From contig NC_056053.1 in the NCBI RefSeq assembly GCF_004379255.2, positions 17,914,188 through 17,978,187 on the forward strand: a stretch of 64,000 nucleotides of DNA, written 5' to 3'. The number at the start of each line of letters is the position of its first letter. Position 1 is the first letter of the stretch. Source of the DNA: Salvia splendens (lineage: Eukaryota > Streptophyta > Magnoliopsida > Lamiales > Lamiaceae). Both the position numbers and the translations under genes were made by a program. Under the pieces are notes generated by a model. The model was given only the letters and a program-made list of their open reading frames with translations. It was not told where the DNA came from and searched no databases. Below, piece by piece: positions 53,627-64,000 of the stretch.

Positions 53627-54886
53627 ATGCCGTCAACATACCATGGCCCATCTACGTCGGAACGGCCGACGAGGGAAGCGACGCCGGCGCTGCATATAGG
53701 CCAGCCGCGTCGTCCCGACCAATCGGGGAAGGCTTCGGTCGACCCAATCACATTAGGGTTTGCCAAATTAAATGCACGCCTCGACAGTATGGATCGACGG
53801 GTGGACATATTGGAGTCGCGTATGAACACGAACGACCGGCGACTAGGGAAGCTTCGACCGCCACAACGGCCTGATCCGGAACCACCTTACGGTCTTCCTG
53901 ATCGTGGTGGCGCTGATTGGGACAAGCAGCATCGACGTTACACCCAGCCTACGTACCGGCGGCCACAACACCACCAGTCGGATAGGTACCCACCGCCGCC
54001 TCCGTATCAGCCGGATAGACGCCGGCCGTACCACCTCCACCAAACTCGTTATCCACTGCCTGAACACTATCAACCCTTCGACTATGGAGAGGTCATTACT
54101 CACACGCATTCGCCAACACGAGACGGCGACGGGGAGCTGTGTGATTCAGAGGACTCCATATTAGATGCAGAGCTTTGTGATTCAAAGAACTCCATATTAG
54201 AGGCAGTAGCAAAGAAACTCATGGATCGTGGCTTGCCTAGTGAGAATTGGGGATCTAGGGAAGGTAGAGATGGCAGACTCGAAGACCAACAAGTTCCATC
54301 TTTTGATGAAATTGACCCACCGTGCAGCCCCGATATGAGTAAAGAGACGGAGGAAGAGGCATTATTAGACGATGTAGAGGAGGTTGATTCCATTGAGGAA
54401 GTGAAGAAGGCTGTCGTTGCTCGAGTGACATCCCAAGATGTTGTTGGGAATTGTTTGGGTGAAAAGGGAGAGTTGCGTGATAGTGATGTTGCAAGAATAT
54501 TTCAGCGACCGACATTGCTTGCCATCGATGCACGGATGGTCCCGCCGCGAAATTACACGGCGTGTTTGGGAGTTCGTGGACGTGTTAACAAGCTTCACGT
54601 TTTAGCGCTGAATTTTGACGACTGTTTTGATCCTACCTTGATGATTTTTTATGGAGAAGGTGAAGTGACACGTCCAACTATTCGGTATGCGTTTGATCCA
54701 GGAGGAGACGCCTCGCCAAGCTTGTGCTTTCAACTCTCGTCTTTGGTTCGTGGTTCCCACCTTGAGGACAAGGTGGATTTTAACCGTGGGGGAGTTGATA
54801 CGAGTATTCTACCATTATTTATTAGTTTAGATATATTAGGGATTTGCATATCTTTTCTTATATTTGTTTCTTGTTTCCTAAGCTAG
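53627..54886 (+). CDS. ORF A of the compound LTR element (gag-like?)
   Basis: An open frame of 419 codons from an ATG 23 bases after LTR1, ending inside LTR2. The N-terminal part is basic and proline-rich with a possible coiled coil (KLNARLDSMDRRVDILESRM); the middle is rich in Arg, Tyr and Pro; an acidic part follows (EEEALLDDVEEVDSIEEVKK). The last conserved block reads DARMVPPRN, FDPGGDASP and LEDKVDFNRGGVDT, shared with ORF B. No zinc knuckle or enzyme motif is visible. The C-terminal block may derive from the end of a gypsy polyprotein, joined to a gag-like start by internal deletion. Function unknown. Confidence 0.6.
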   Translation: MPSTYHGPSTSERPTREATPALHIGQPRRPDQSGKASVDPITLGFAKLNARLDSMDRRVDILESRMNTNDRRLGKLRPPQRPDPEPPYGLPDRGGADWDKQHRRYTQPTYRRPQHHQSDRYPPPPPYQPDRRRPYHLHQTRYPLPEHYQPFDYGEVITHTHSPTRDGDGELCDSEDSILDAELCDSKNSILEAVAKKLMDRGLPSENWGSREGRDGRLEDQQVPSFDEIDPPCSPDMSKETEEEALLDDVEEVDSIEEVKKAVVARVTSQDVVGNCLGEKGELRDSDVARIFQRPTLLAIDARMVPPRNYTACLGVRGRVNKLHVLALNFDDCFDPTLMIFYGEGEVTRPTIRYAFDPGGDASPSLCFQLSSLVRGSHLEDKVDFNRGGVDTSILPLFISLDILGICISFLIFVSCFLS

Positions 54887-55128
54887 TATTCTAGTATTAT
54901 AAATAGGGCTAGGTTGTTATCGTTTTAATCATTCAATGAATATATTATTTTCCACAACTTGTCTTGAGTAACAAGAATATCATATTTCGTTTCCAAATTG
55001 TTGTTCATCGGAGAACGTCCGAAAAATCAGCAATTCGTGAGCTTTCCTTCGAGCACGTCGAAGGTTTGATCACCTTATCTCTCCGAGAAGTTAGCCATCC
55101 GGCCTCGTTACGGAGAACGTCCGTAACA
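54796..55128 (+). repeat. LTR2 (middle) of the compound element
   Basis: 333 bp. The first 90 bases (U3) differ strongly from LTR1 and LTR3, while everything from TAGTATTCTAGTATTATAAA onward is nearly identical to LTR1. Confidence 0.9.
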
Positions 55129-55163
55129 ACTGGTGCTTTCATCCCGTACTCATCCTCCATATC

Positions 55164-55182
55164 AAAAAAAAAAAAAAAAAAA
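55164..55182 (+). repeat. Poly(A) tract at the start of body B
   Basis: Nineteen A residues directly after the LTR2 leader. Nothing similar is at the same place in body A. Confidence 0.85.
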
Positions 55183-55303
55183 CAGTCGCATCACCACCAT
55201 CACAGCCACGCCTAATCCTCCACCTTCTTCATCAATAACCTATTCACCACCAATATCCTTAATAGAAGTAGCTCAATGGCAATCTCCTCGAGGGCCTCCT
55301 AAC

Positions 55304-57115
55304 ATGAGGACGTCCAGCGCTGGATCGGATGAACGTATACCGCCGACGGGGTTCCTCACCGGAGGCAATGCGCAAGTCACAATCAGAGACTCTTCGCGCC
55401 GCGCGTCCACAAGCGCTTCACGCGGCGACGATCAGTCGCGATATCCGCGGCGCGATTTCCAGGCGGCCTCCGAGGCGCCGCACGATGTGGCAGGAACAAC
55501 CGCGATTTTCTCCACCGGGTTGGAGAAGATCTTGGCGCGATTTGACAGAATGGAACTCAGGCTGGAGAAGTTGGAAGCGCCCGAACCTGATCCCCCCTAT
55601 TTCTCGGACGAACTTGATGACGAAGGGTATCACTCCCCGCGCGACGCTTGGGCGGCAGAAGACGATGTCCACCGGCCTTTCATCCACGGACAACGAGACC
55701 GTGGTGGGGATATCCATCGTCGACGAGGCGCTGCCCGCGCATTACATTGGCGCGACGGCCGTTTTCCACAGCAGAACGTTCATCAGGCGTCGTACCGCGA
55801 TCGCCCCGAGCCTCGGCACTGCACGTGCTGGGACAGGCCGCAGGACCGGTACCTGGGGATGGACGAGTCCGAACAACAACACTATGTGGACTTCTATTCC
55901 GGATCGAGGCGTCGCCGGACTTGCTGGGATCCGCCCTCCCGCACATCCGGTGGACGTGTGGAAGAGATTCGCGCTCCTCCGCTGTCAGAACCACCGCCAC
56001 AGCCTGTACCAGAACCAGAACTGTTCTATGGCCCGACGCATCGTGGAGCATCTGACACTCCCGCGTCAAAATACACGACGCGCCCCTCTTTCGGCCCCCG
56101 GGGCTTTCTTCACGCTGATTCAGACGTGCCGTCGCGATTCCCACCTAGCTCGTATACTGGACAGCAGCGAGAGCAGCCCCAAACCTGGAACCGGCACCTG
56201 CACCCCACATTCCCAAGCCCTCGTACCCCCGCACATCCACAGCTCGTTCTCGACCAGAAGCCACCGCTGCAGCACGTGCTCGACCAACAACCACGGCCAA
56301 GTCGCCACCGCGCTGCACCGCCCCCGCCGCTGCACATGGATCAGCAACGATCGTCATCCTGCGGCCATCCTACGACTCACCTCCGTCAAGCTGCGGCCTA
56401 CCTTGAATTGCCCACTACTGTGAAGCAGCCCCTGCTCCAACGCCCGCCCTCCTGCCTGCGTTCCCCGAGCCTCCACTCCGCTACGAAGCTTGTTTCTTGT
56501 GAAGAGAAATACTTGGAGGGTGATGCAAAAGTGTTGAATCAAGTTGACTTGCGGCTCAATGAAAAGAAATTAGTAGATGATGAAGTACGAGCTATAGAGG
56601 TGGATAAAATTGATGACGATGATGGTCTTCATGATTCAAGTAAAAAGAATGAGGAAGAGGCATATGTAGAGGAGGACGATTCCATAGAGGAAGTGCTGAA
56701 GGTCATCTCCTCATTCCCTGTTGTTCAAGTGCAATCCAAATCTATTGTTGAGAATTGTTGGGGCAAGAAAGGAGATAATGCTTACGCCGGTTTGTGCATA
56801 ATTGTTGGTGTCTATGTGGATTCGAGTATTAGTGATGTTACAAGTATGAATCATCGATCAACATCGCCCGATACCGATGCAAGGTTGATCCCTCCGCGCA
56901 ATGACATGTTGGATTCGAACATTCTTGGAGGCGTGAACAAGCTTTTCGATTTGGCAAGGAATTTTTCCAAAAAAATCGGGTCTCCTTTGTGGATTTTTGA
57001 CAAAGGTGATAAAGGGAGATATTCAGTTGTTCGATATGTGTTTGATCCAGGAGGAGACGCCTCGCCAAAGCTTTTGCTTTCAACTCTCGTCGTTGCTTTG
57101 TGGTTTCCACCTTGA
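55304..57115 (+). CDS. ORF B of the compound LTR element (gag-like?)
   Basis: The frame is open from 55133; the first in-frame ATG is 55304, giving 603 residues. The N terminus has a helical segment (GLEKILARFDRMELRLEKLE) resembling the ORF A coiled coil, then a long Pro/Arg/His-rich region, an acidic stretch (EEAYVEEDDSIEEVLKVISS) and the shared end DARLIPPRN, FDPGGDASP. Relative to ORF A one extra base near 57078 shifts the frame so the LEDKVDFNRGGVDT block is read in another frame and ORF B stops early. Distant homology to ORF A over the acidic and C-terminal parts is clear; the proline-rich middle is not alignable. No enzyme motif is seen. Confidence 0.55.
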   Translation: MRTSSAGSDERIPPTGFLTGGNAQVTIRDSSRRASTSASRGDDQSRYPRRDFQAASEAPHDVAGTTAIFSTGLEKILARFDRMELRLEKLEAPEPDPPYFSDELDDEGYHSPRDAWAAEDDVHRPFIHGQRDRGGDIHRRRGAARALHWRDGRFPQQNVHQASYRDRPEPRHCTCWDRPQDRYLGMDESEQQHYVDFYSGSRRRRTCWDPPSRTSGGRVEEIRAPPLSEPPPQPVPEPELFYGPTHRGASDTPASKYTTRPSFGPRGFLHADSDVPSRFPPSSYTGQQREQPQTWNRHLHPTFPSPRTPAHPQLVLDQKPPLQHVLDQQPRPSRHRAAPPPPLHMDQQRSSSCGHPTTHLRQAAAYLELPTTVKQPLLQRPPSCLRSPSLHSATKLVSCEEKYLEGDAKVLNQVDLRLNEKKLVDDEVRAIEVDKIDDDDGLHDSSKKNEEEAYVEEDDSIEEVLKVISSFPVVQVQSKSIVENCWGKKGDNAYAGLCIIVGVYVDSSISDVTSMNHRSTSPDTDARLIPPRNDMLDSNILGGVNKLFDLARNFSKKIGSPLWIFDKGDKGRYSVVRYVFDPGGDASPKLLLSTLVVALWFPP

Positions 57116-57145
57116 GGACAAGGTGGATTTCAACCGTGGGGGAGT

Positions 57146-57507
57146 TGATACGATCATATCTATCATATCTCTTAGGATCTTCTAATTATTTAGTTTTCCC
57201 TTATTCACCATATCTTTCCCATATTTGTTTAGATATTTGTTTCTTGTTCATTAAGTTAGAGTAGTAGTATTCTAGTATTATAAATAGGAGAGCTTGTTAT
57301 CATTCTAATAATTCAATGAATATATTATTTTCCACAACTTGTCTTGAGTAACAAGAATATCATATTTCGTTTCCAAATTGTTGTTCATCGGAGAACGTCC
57401 GAAAATCAGCAATTCGTGAGCTTTCCTTCGAGCACGTCGAAGGTTTGATCACCTTATCTCTCCGAGAAGTTAGCCATCCGGCCTCGTTACGGAGAACGTC
57501 CGTAACA
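57146..57507 (+). repeat. LTR3 of the compound element
   Basis: 362 bp. Matches LTR1 apart from a duplicated CATATCTAT-type octamer near its start and a few substitutions. Confidence 0.9.
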
Positions 57508-57512
57508 AACAC

Positions 57513-59300
57513 ACAGACTATTACGAAGTAGGAAATTTATAAAAGTGCAAATAATATATTTATACAAACAGAAATTGCAACAATATGATAGTATTATGAT
57601 TAAGAGAAAGTGATATCGGTCTTATGCAATAATGATATTATGTCTAGTTCAAAATGATATTGTGTTTTGTTTTAGATGGAATGATCTTTTAAAGTTATGT
57701 TTTTATTTAAAAAAATATTATCTTTAATTATTTCGACCGTTAGTGTATGTGCTTTTTAATTTATATTGCTCAATCTCAAATTATTTGTCTATCATTATTA
57801 ACAGTTCTCTTGACTCTATATAGTTCATGTCACTAAAGATATGTAACAATTATTACAATAGTTTGGATCTCCCAATAAAAATCCTGCGTCCGCTATTACT
57901 GAATGTCCTATCCCCACCATTTCATATACCTCTGTCCCTGACTAAGAACATGCATCTATCGTAGATCTTTACGGTTGAACGGCTAGAAAAGATTTTGTAT
58001 CTCATAATAAAAGTGAAAATTTAATTGAACCTCTTTATTTATATTAAGTGTTTTGTTTTATATAGCTGATATATATGGCATAAGAATTATTTAATTACTA
58101 TCAAAGATTATTTGTGTTTATTATTTGAGTTATGCTTTTTTTTGTGGGGGGTTTACATCAATCTAGAGGTAGGATCTGGATTTTGGTGTATCAATCTAAT
58201 TTGAATAGTTAGTTGTGACGGCTCATGATATTCTTGATTGTGTGCTAAAACTTGACAGTTGAAGGAAAACGAGCATTTCACAATTGTTGGTGTATATCAC
58301 GTTACTCATGCTGTCTTCTTCCTCCTCACCAGCCCCACCACATAATTTTTTTTTGTTTTGAGAAATTGTTTTTATTGGAAAAAAGTATTCAGTTATGCAA
58401 TTATTCCACAAGGAAACAAAAAGTTAGTACCAACAGAAAAGGAGAAATGTATGCAAAGAATGAAAAGAGGTTACGCATACGTCCACAATAAATAATTACA
58501 TGTAGCTCTGATTCTTTATCTCCTCTGATTGATTCTTTATCTCCTCTGATGATTGGTATTCTAATTCACCTTTTTCTTGATGACGATTTTGAAGTGAAAA
58601 ATATATCTATGTGAAATGGGTTTTATCTTTAGAAAGCAAAAGACAAATTTGTTTTGAATGATGAATATTTGTTTGACAAGGTTGGAGCTTTATTTACTTA
58701 CCTTTTTGCTGCAAAGTTGCATTCAGAGAATGAGCATCAAAATCAGCTTGAAAAGCAGTTCCAAGAAAGAAAAATTATTTGTTTATCATCACTTCTCACA
58801 TGAACCATCAAACCAACTAATCTAATGTTAAAAGAATTAAGATTATTTGGTAATGTAAATGATGATGGAAATATTATTTTAAGGGCATGCAATTATTTAA
58901 TTTCAAGTATGATTGCATCACAAATACTCCCCATAGCAAATTCTCAATACTCAGAAAATGACAAACAAGAATGGAGGATTCAAAGCATGGGATCAAGAAA
59001 GAAGGCCCATTTTTCAACATATACCTATGAAGCTAAAATCATACAGTAATTTTTTTTGAACAATTACACACCCTCTTAAGTTTATCAATTATTCAATTAT
59101 GATTTGATAAGAAAAAACACGAGGACAAATAAATTAGGTTTCTGTCTAGTGTCTGTGATGATTAATTAGTGTAACATTTAATAAAGGCAAAACTTTTTCA
59201 GACAGACTTCCGAAATGCATCTCCACTATTGATAACTAATTACTACTATTATTACAGTTACAGAGACATCATATATATATATAATATATATACAGGAATG
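57513..59300. other. Intergenic, no gene seen
   Basis: AT-rich spacer. A phrase TGATTCTTTATCTCCTCTGA is duplicated in tandem at 58508-58548. A TA-dinucleotide tract lies at 59269-59292. Confidence 0.5.
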
Positions 59301-59639
59301 TGATCAGATGTAAACTCTAAATATTGTACAAACTCCAAACTATAATGTGGATCGTTAGAAAATATCAACAGATAATAAAATAGTAGCAACAGAAATGTCA
59401 ACACAGTGTCAACGGTTGATGTTGTGTTGACATTTTCTGTTGCTACTATTTTGTGATCTGTTGATATCTTTTAACAGTCCAGATCATAGTTTGGAGTTTG
59501 TACAATATATGAGTTTGCATTTTATCACTACCGATGTGATCAAATGCAAACTCTAAATATTATACAAACTCCAAACTATAATCTTGACCGTTAAAAAATA
59601 TCAACATATGATAAAATAGTAGCAACATAAATGTCACAC
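59301..59639. mobile_element. Foldback MITE plus an extra arm
   Basis: 59301-59410 and 59418-59527 are inverted repeats of about 105 bases meeting almost back to back (CAACACAGTGTCAACGGTTG at the centre). A further copy of the left arm follows at 59537-59639. Arm words include CTCTAAATATTGTACAAACT and AAATAGTAGCAACAGAAATG. No coding capacity. Confidence 0.88.
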
Positions 59640-60602
59640 ATATATAGGTGTAGGCATACATAAAGAAGGGTCCCTTTATTAGCTTCTGTTGGTATATATT
59701 GTCAGCAGCTGATACCAAAGTCTGGAACTCAGTTACCTGATATGAAGGAGACAGTATATCAGTCTAGTAGAAGAGGAAGACTTTCTGAACACTGACTTAA
59801 AATTAAACAAATTTAAAATATGCCATTAATATTCATTTAATAATGGTCCATGTAATGTAACAGAGCGACAATCCCAATAACTTCTGCAAAACAAGTACAT
59901 ATCACCTCCAAATATAATTCTTAAATGTGAAAATCACAAATTCTAATTAATTAGTACTACTATTACATTAATTTTCCCATCTAAACACTCAAGATTAATT
60001 TACTACTATTTTCTTACACATTAGCGTTAATTGGCTCTGATATTTCGATACTAGGATTTCATCTATTTACCTTATTTTCTAATAAATCTCCAATTTTCTA
60101 AAGATGCTTAATTTGAAGAGTTGGAACACTTGATAAGATTTGAGGAAGTAATATTTAGAAAGTTTCCCTTGGCAAATTAATCATAACTAATTAATCATCG
60201 CAGGAAGAACAACAAAGCCTAATTTGGTGAAACCTCAATATATAAGAAAAGGCAAAATTCATGAAAATTTGAAATAAATTTGTACAAAATGTAAACATGA
60301 AGATCGAGCAAAGCCAAAATAGAGTAAACAACAAAAAATACCATTTCCTAAGTATTGCGAAGTTGAACGAACTCATCATTACAATCACGAAAAGAAACTG
60401 AAAAATGGTGCCAAAAGCAACTTTACCTATTAGTACAATTTTGTTTCATCAAATTGGCCTAATAATCGCACCAAATTAATTAAAAAAGAAAAAAATTTAA
60501 AACAACACACTGAAAAGAAAAGATTACAGATTCATCTGAACATGAAATCACAATAGAAGAAGAAGAACATTCTCATCGCCATAAAACCCTAAAGCAACAA
60601 TT
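59640..60602. other. Spacer and 3' flank of the Dof gene
   Basis: No gene seen. A small inverted repeat TTGGTAT...ATACCAA occurs at 59689-59717. Confidence 0.5.
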
Positions 60603-61445
60603 TCAAGGAATTGAAGAATAGTTTGATAAATCACTCCATGCCTGAATTCCACTGCTCCAACCGCTTCCGTTATCCTCATTAACGCCGTTACTCGTCGCTG
60701 CTGCATTTCCACCATAAGAATAAGAAGAATTATCGAAAAACCACTCCGTTGAGAGATTTCCACCGTCGTCGATTTTCCTCGGCGCTTTGATCGGAACCTC
60801 CAGATCCTGAAACAAAATTGGCTGCGGTTTCACAGTTTTCTGATTATTATTATTATGATCGGGTGGTGAAAGCATCGCCAATCTCTGCTTCTGCAGCTTC
60901 CAGTGAAGATCTTGATTGATACAGCTCAGTGATTCCATGGATGAGGCGAGGCTGCTGCGAAACCCCAATTCTGGATTCGGAGGGTTGTTGTTTCCGGAGA
61001 GATCGAATCCGATCAACGGAGCAGCGGAAGGCATTTCGAAGGCGTAGCAAGGGTTTAGGGAGATTGCGGTGGAGATGTTCGACGAATTGTCGAAGTGGCT
61101 GTTGAGAAGAGAGGTGGCGGGAAAATTGAGCTGGAAGTCCATGGTGGGTGCGACGCCCTTGAAGAATTTCAATCCGTCGTCGGCGGAGGGCGGCGGGGAG
61201 GTCCTGGATTTCTTGTTTTTGCGGCAGCTGCCGCCGATGGGGACGCTGCGGAGGGCGCCGCCTTTGGTCCAGTAGCGGCGGCAGGTCTTGCAGAAGTGGC
61301 GGGGCTGGGTGAGGCTGTAGTTGTTGTAGTAGCAGAATTTGGTGTTTGGGGAATCGCAGCGCGGGCAGCGGAGGGATGGCTCTTGGGGGCGGGCGGTTTT
61401 CCGGTGAGTGGAGGTTGGGGTTTCGTCTCTTCCGGCGGGTGACAT
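60603..61445 (-). CDS. Dof zinc-finger transcription factor
   Basis: An intact intronless frame of 280 residues. The Dof domain occupies about residues 22-78: [20 protein letters not shown], then [20 protein letters not shown] and [10 protein letters not shown], with the zinc ligands Cys27, Cys30, Cys52 and Cys55. A Ser appears where many Dofs have Gly in GGGCRKN. The rest is low-complexity, with Asn and Ser runs (NNNNQK; SYSYGG) and a C-terminal [18 protein letters not shown] that resembles the acidic/aromatic ends of Dof activators. Dof proteins are plant-specific nuclear factors that bind AAAG sites. I cannot assign a subgroup with confidence. TATA box and short leader are present. Confidence 0.95.
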   Translation of the reverse strand: MSPAGRDETPTSTHRKTARPQEPSLRCPRCDSPNTKFCYYNNYSLTQPRHFCKTCRRYWTKGGALRSVPIGGSCRKNKKSRTSPPPSADDGLKFFKGVAPTMDFQLNFPATSLLNSHFDNSSNISTAISLNPCYAFEMPSAAPLIGFDLSGNNNPPNPELGFRSSLASSMESLSCINQDLHWKLQKQRLAMLSPPDHNNNNQKTVKPQPILFQDLEVPIKAPRKIDDGGNLSTEWFFDNSSYSYGGNAAATSNGVNEDNGSGWSSGIQAWSDLSNYSSIP

Positions 61446-61504
61446 GGTGGGAAACCCTAGTTGATTAAATTAGATTAAAATTGGGGGAGGAGAGGGGATT
61501 GTGT

Positions 61505-61511
61505 GTTTTAT
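61505..61511 (-). promoter_or_regulatory. TATA box of the Dof gene
   Basis: TATAAAA on the minus strand, 60 bases upstream of the ATG at 61445. Confidence 0.65.
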
Positions 61512-63232
61512 AGGGAGAAATGGGAAATCAGTTGTGGGGATTGAGTTTGCTTATGGAGAAGGGAAATGGAATTCATTTGTTTCATGCATCAAGTTGATGG
61601 ACAAGGAGAGGATGTTGATGGACTCTTGTGATCTTCATCAACAAATGTATCTGATGGAATATAATAAAGGGAGTGATAGAGGGATCTCTTTCCAACTGGC
61701 ACTTAGTATTTGTGTTTGCCCCATTATCATTAAATCATTAATTTTTATCTAATTTACTATAGAATTTTAATCGTGTTTCTTTTGTGAATACGATTTAAGA
61801 AATAATATTTAAACATTAATAGAAGATAGAATAAAGTATGAAAAAAATCAAAGTAAAAAAAGTAACTAAGGAGTGTTTTATTAGAAAAGAAAATGATTCA
61901 CAAATATGTGAGTAGTTCCAATTATGAATACGAATCGTTTATGATGAGATGAATTGAATAAGGTGTTTTACGATTATTTTTGTAATAAAAACCCCTTCAA
62001 TTTTTTGGCCGACCGACCCCAAATTTCACCTAGAATATAGTTGCCATTAAATTGCAAGTAAAATTTTATCGCCCTAATTAGCAAATGCTAGATCTTGATG
62101 CATATAGCAATATATATGTATCCGTCCAAGCCTAAAATTTGAGTACTGATTCAAGACAAGGAATTTAAAAATTTAGGAATCTAATTGCAACAAAAATTGA
62201 TTACTACAACTGTCCTTCTTATCTATGGTGTCAAAGTCTAGAGGGAAAAATTGAAAAATGAGTGAAAGTTGGTTATATAAATGAGAATTAATACTTCAGT
62301 AGATTTGTAGTAGTATCATTTTGTACATGAGAGATTACTTCTATTTTCAAAATCAGATCATACTTTGGTTTTAAGTCTAAAATAATCCAAACTCTTGCTG
62401 TACCAGATAATATTGCTGGTAATCTACATGAAATAAAGCTGAAAGGTGTTATTTCCAATCGGCGCCGATTTTTTATTTTAACAAAATCATAACATTTTTC
62501 AATTGTCCAATACAGTTAAAATTTTGATGAAATTTGTTATATAAATCATATTTTTAGTTAACTTTTGTATAAATCTAGCATTATTCCATATTATGATGGT
62601 TAATTTTAGATGATTATTATGAAATTGGTGAATATATAATGACGAAAAGATAAAATTCACAACAAATTTTATCAAAATTTTATTTGTATGAGATAATTGA
62701 AAAACCTACTACAGTTGTGATTTAATTAACCAAAAATTATAATTTAAATGGCAACTTTCTCTTTTGTAAATTAAAGGTATTCGTATGTATCCTCTACGTC
62801 GTGTAATGGATTTTGGATGGTGTATAAATCCATGTCTGGGCAAGAGACAAACAAGAAGATATAGATGACTGATGAGGCAGACACATCTATAGTCCTAAGG
62901 AATAAATGATAACTGAAAATGAAAGCTATGACGCGAAATTAGATTCTCTATTTGTTTTTACCTTATTATAGGTCATTTGAGTGTGTGATTTTTTTATACG
63001 CTTGGCAGCAATTATTATGATCCTGACAATTATGATAGATTTATAATCTAACCTACCTCTCTCTAGATTAATTCTTATAGTATTAAATTATCCTTACAAA
63101 AAATATTACATTAGTATAGTCTTCATTATATAATGATATTAATTTAAATTTATTTTTTTAATAATTCATGAATCAGAGTAGTTAATTTTATGCACCACTC
63201 AATCTGAATGTGTTTATAAATCATTAAAGATA
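61512..63232. other. Upstream region of the Dof gene, no gene seen
   Basis: AT-rich, no supported coding sequence. Confidence 0.5.
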
Positions 63233-63496
63233 CTCCCTCCGTCCACCATTTAAAGGGCCATTTTGACTCGGCACTGAGTTTTATGAAATTGTTTGACTTT
63301 GTAAAGAAAAAGTAAATGGAGAAAGTGAGTGGAATGTGAGACCCATTTAAAGTATTAGTTTTATATTAGATTGTGAGTGTAAAAAGTTGCTGGGATGTAT
63401 GATCCACATACTAAAATTGGAATAAAGTAAATAGTTCTATAAATCGTGAACAAATCAAAATGGCAAAAATGTTCTTTAAATGATGGACGGATGGAG
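63233..63496. mobile_element. Stowaway MITE
   Basis: CTCCCTCCGTCCACCATTTA on the left and TAAATGATGGACGGATGGAG on the right; TA at 63231-63232 and 63497-63498. Confidence 0.92.
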
Positions 63497-64000
63497 TAGT
63501 AAGTAATTTTAAAAAAAAATTGACACTGTAACGCCTAATACTAGCTAGTCGAAGAGTACAAGACCAAACCCGAGCTTTCAATTTTTGGGCTAATTTCAAG
63601 AACCCAACGCATCATACGTATATTGATGTGGTTATTAAGGAGTATTGATTTTCAATCTCATTAATTAACTATGTACATATCATGAATGTAACTAGGTACT
63701 TATATTGATGTGGCCTCCAGATTCTGTAGCTTGAACACGAAGTGATTGTGTGTGTAGCTCATAGAACCAGCCGGATTCAGGCTTGAATGTTTAAATTGCC
63801 TATGGAGTCGAGTTATTTCATTTAAAAAATAAAATATTCAATCATTCTTAGTACTTTATTTCATTATCTAATTTACTGTCTCTTACTATCCCCTAAGTAT
63901 TATTTAATTTTAATTTCATTTAATCCATTCAACCCAATTTCTTAATATTTGTGTCCAAAAATTTTATACCAACTTAATTGCTGATAGAGAAGGAATATAT
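63497..64000. other. Window end, no gene seen
   Basis: AT-rich spacer with nothing supported. Confidence 0.5.

Larger units (their letters stand above)
53250..57507 (+). mobile_element. Compound non-autonomous LTR element: 3 LTRs, 2 bodies
   Basis: Three direct LTRs (53250-53603, 54796-55128, 57146-57507) all begin TGATACGA and end CCGTAACA. LTR1 and LTR2 are each followed by the same primer binding site ACTGGTGCTTTCAT, and LTR2 and LTR3 are each preceded by the same purine tract GTGGGGGAGT. The outside of the whole array is flanked by a perfect 5-bp duplication AACAC (53245-53249, 57508-57512). The two internal regions (about 1.2 and 2.0 kb) each carry one long ORF and no protease, RT or integrase. 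It must depend on enzymes from elsewhere. Confidence 0.9.

Noticed and set aside
55329..56423. 364-codon frame overlapping ORF B in another phase
   Set aside because: Overlaps the ORF that shares blocks with ORF A; its translation is Arg/Ser/Thr-rich and shows no shared motif.
58825..59049. 74-codon frame
   Set aside because: No recognisable family and no promoter or exon context; composition is like the surrounding spacer.
1..64000. Functional tRNA, rRNA, CRISPR or miRNA genes
   Set aside because: Apart from the truncated tRNA-Glu, no complete tRNA cloverleaf, rRNA segment or regular spaced array was seen; hairpins present are transposon-derived.

Overview
This is a plant nuclear window from a eudicot, possibly an asterid of the Lamiales type (the lineage is a guess from the look of the repeats and proteins). 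Evidence for a plant is GT-AG introns, plant-only families (Dof, AINTEGUMENTA-like AP2, LRR-II receptor kinase, cinnamate 4-hydroxylase, plant matrixin), AT-rich spacers and dense Stowaway, PIF/Harbinger, Mutator-like, Ty1/copia and Ty3/gypsy remnants. No CRISPR, operon or bacterial feature is present.

Layout. 1-17 kb is repeat-rich: a long direct repeat (1-595 and 13352-13946) brackets about 13 kb holding an intact secreted matrix metalloproteinase (2897-3829, minus), the 5' exons of an RPA1-like OB-fold gene (4652-5170, minus), a 399-bp-period tandem repeat, a decayed type-B response-regulator receiver fragment, a large inverted-repeat element and a tRNA-Glu pseudogene. Two PIF/Harbinger elements then lie back to back (14455-16494 with an intact DDE transposase; 16498-17286, a deletion derivative). 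18.3-22.1 kb is an 11-exon LRR-II receptor kinase pseudogene. 26.9-28.7 kb is a cinnamate 4-hydroxylase pseudogene abutting a copia-type LTR/gypsy RT chimera. 29.5-34.9 kb holds decayed Ty3/gypsy sequence. 36.4-39.5 kb is an intact 10-exon PDCD2/TSR4-type gene. 40.8-42.2 kb holds a polygalacturonase pseudogene abutting a second copy of the same chimera, and 42.6-44.8 kb looks like a solo LTR.

The right third is gene-dense: an intact 9-exon AIL6/AIL7-type AP2 transcription factor (45629-48664) with a 9-nt microexon, a TPR membrane protein (49646-50272, minus), the 40S assembly factor PNO1 (51869-52570, minus) and a Dof zinc-finger factor (60603-61445, minus). Between the last two sits a compound LTR element (53250-57507) with three LTRs, two different long ORFs and a single AACAC target duplication.

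The plant genes are not a pathway cluster. Two of them (PDCD2/TSR4-type and PNO1) act in small ribosomal subunit production, and two (AIL, Dof) are transcription factors. The most striking observations are: a Mutator-like element with a 9-bp target duplication that inserted exactly at the end of the metalloproteinase reading frame and replaced its stop codon while keeping the same last residue; the three-LTR compound retroelement; the Harbinger pair sharing one TAA; and the same chimeric retro-junction found next to two different 5'-truncated gene fragments. Exon boundaries were read by eye; the exon sums of the AIL gene (1272 nt) and the PDCD2/TSR4 gene (1194 nt) are exact multiples of three, which supports them.
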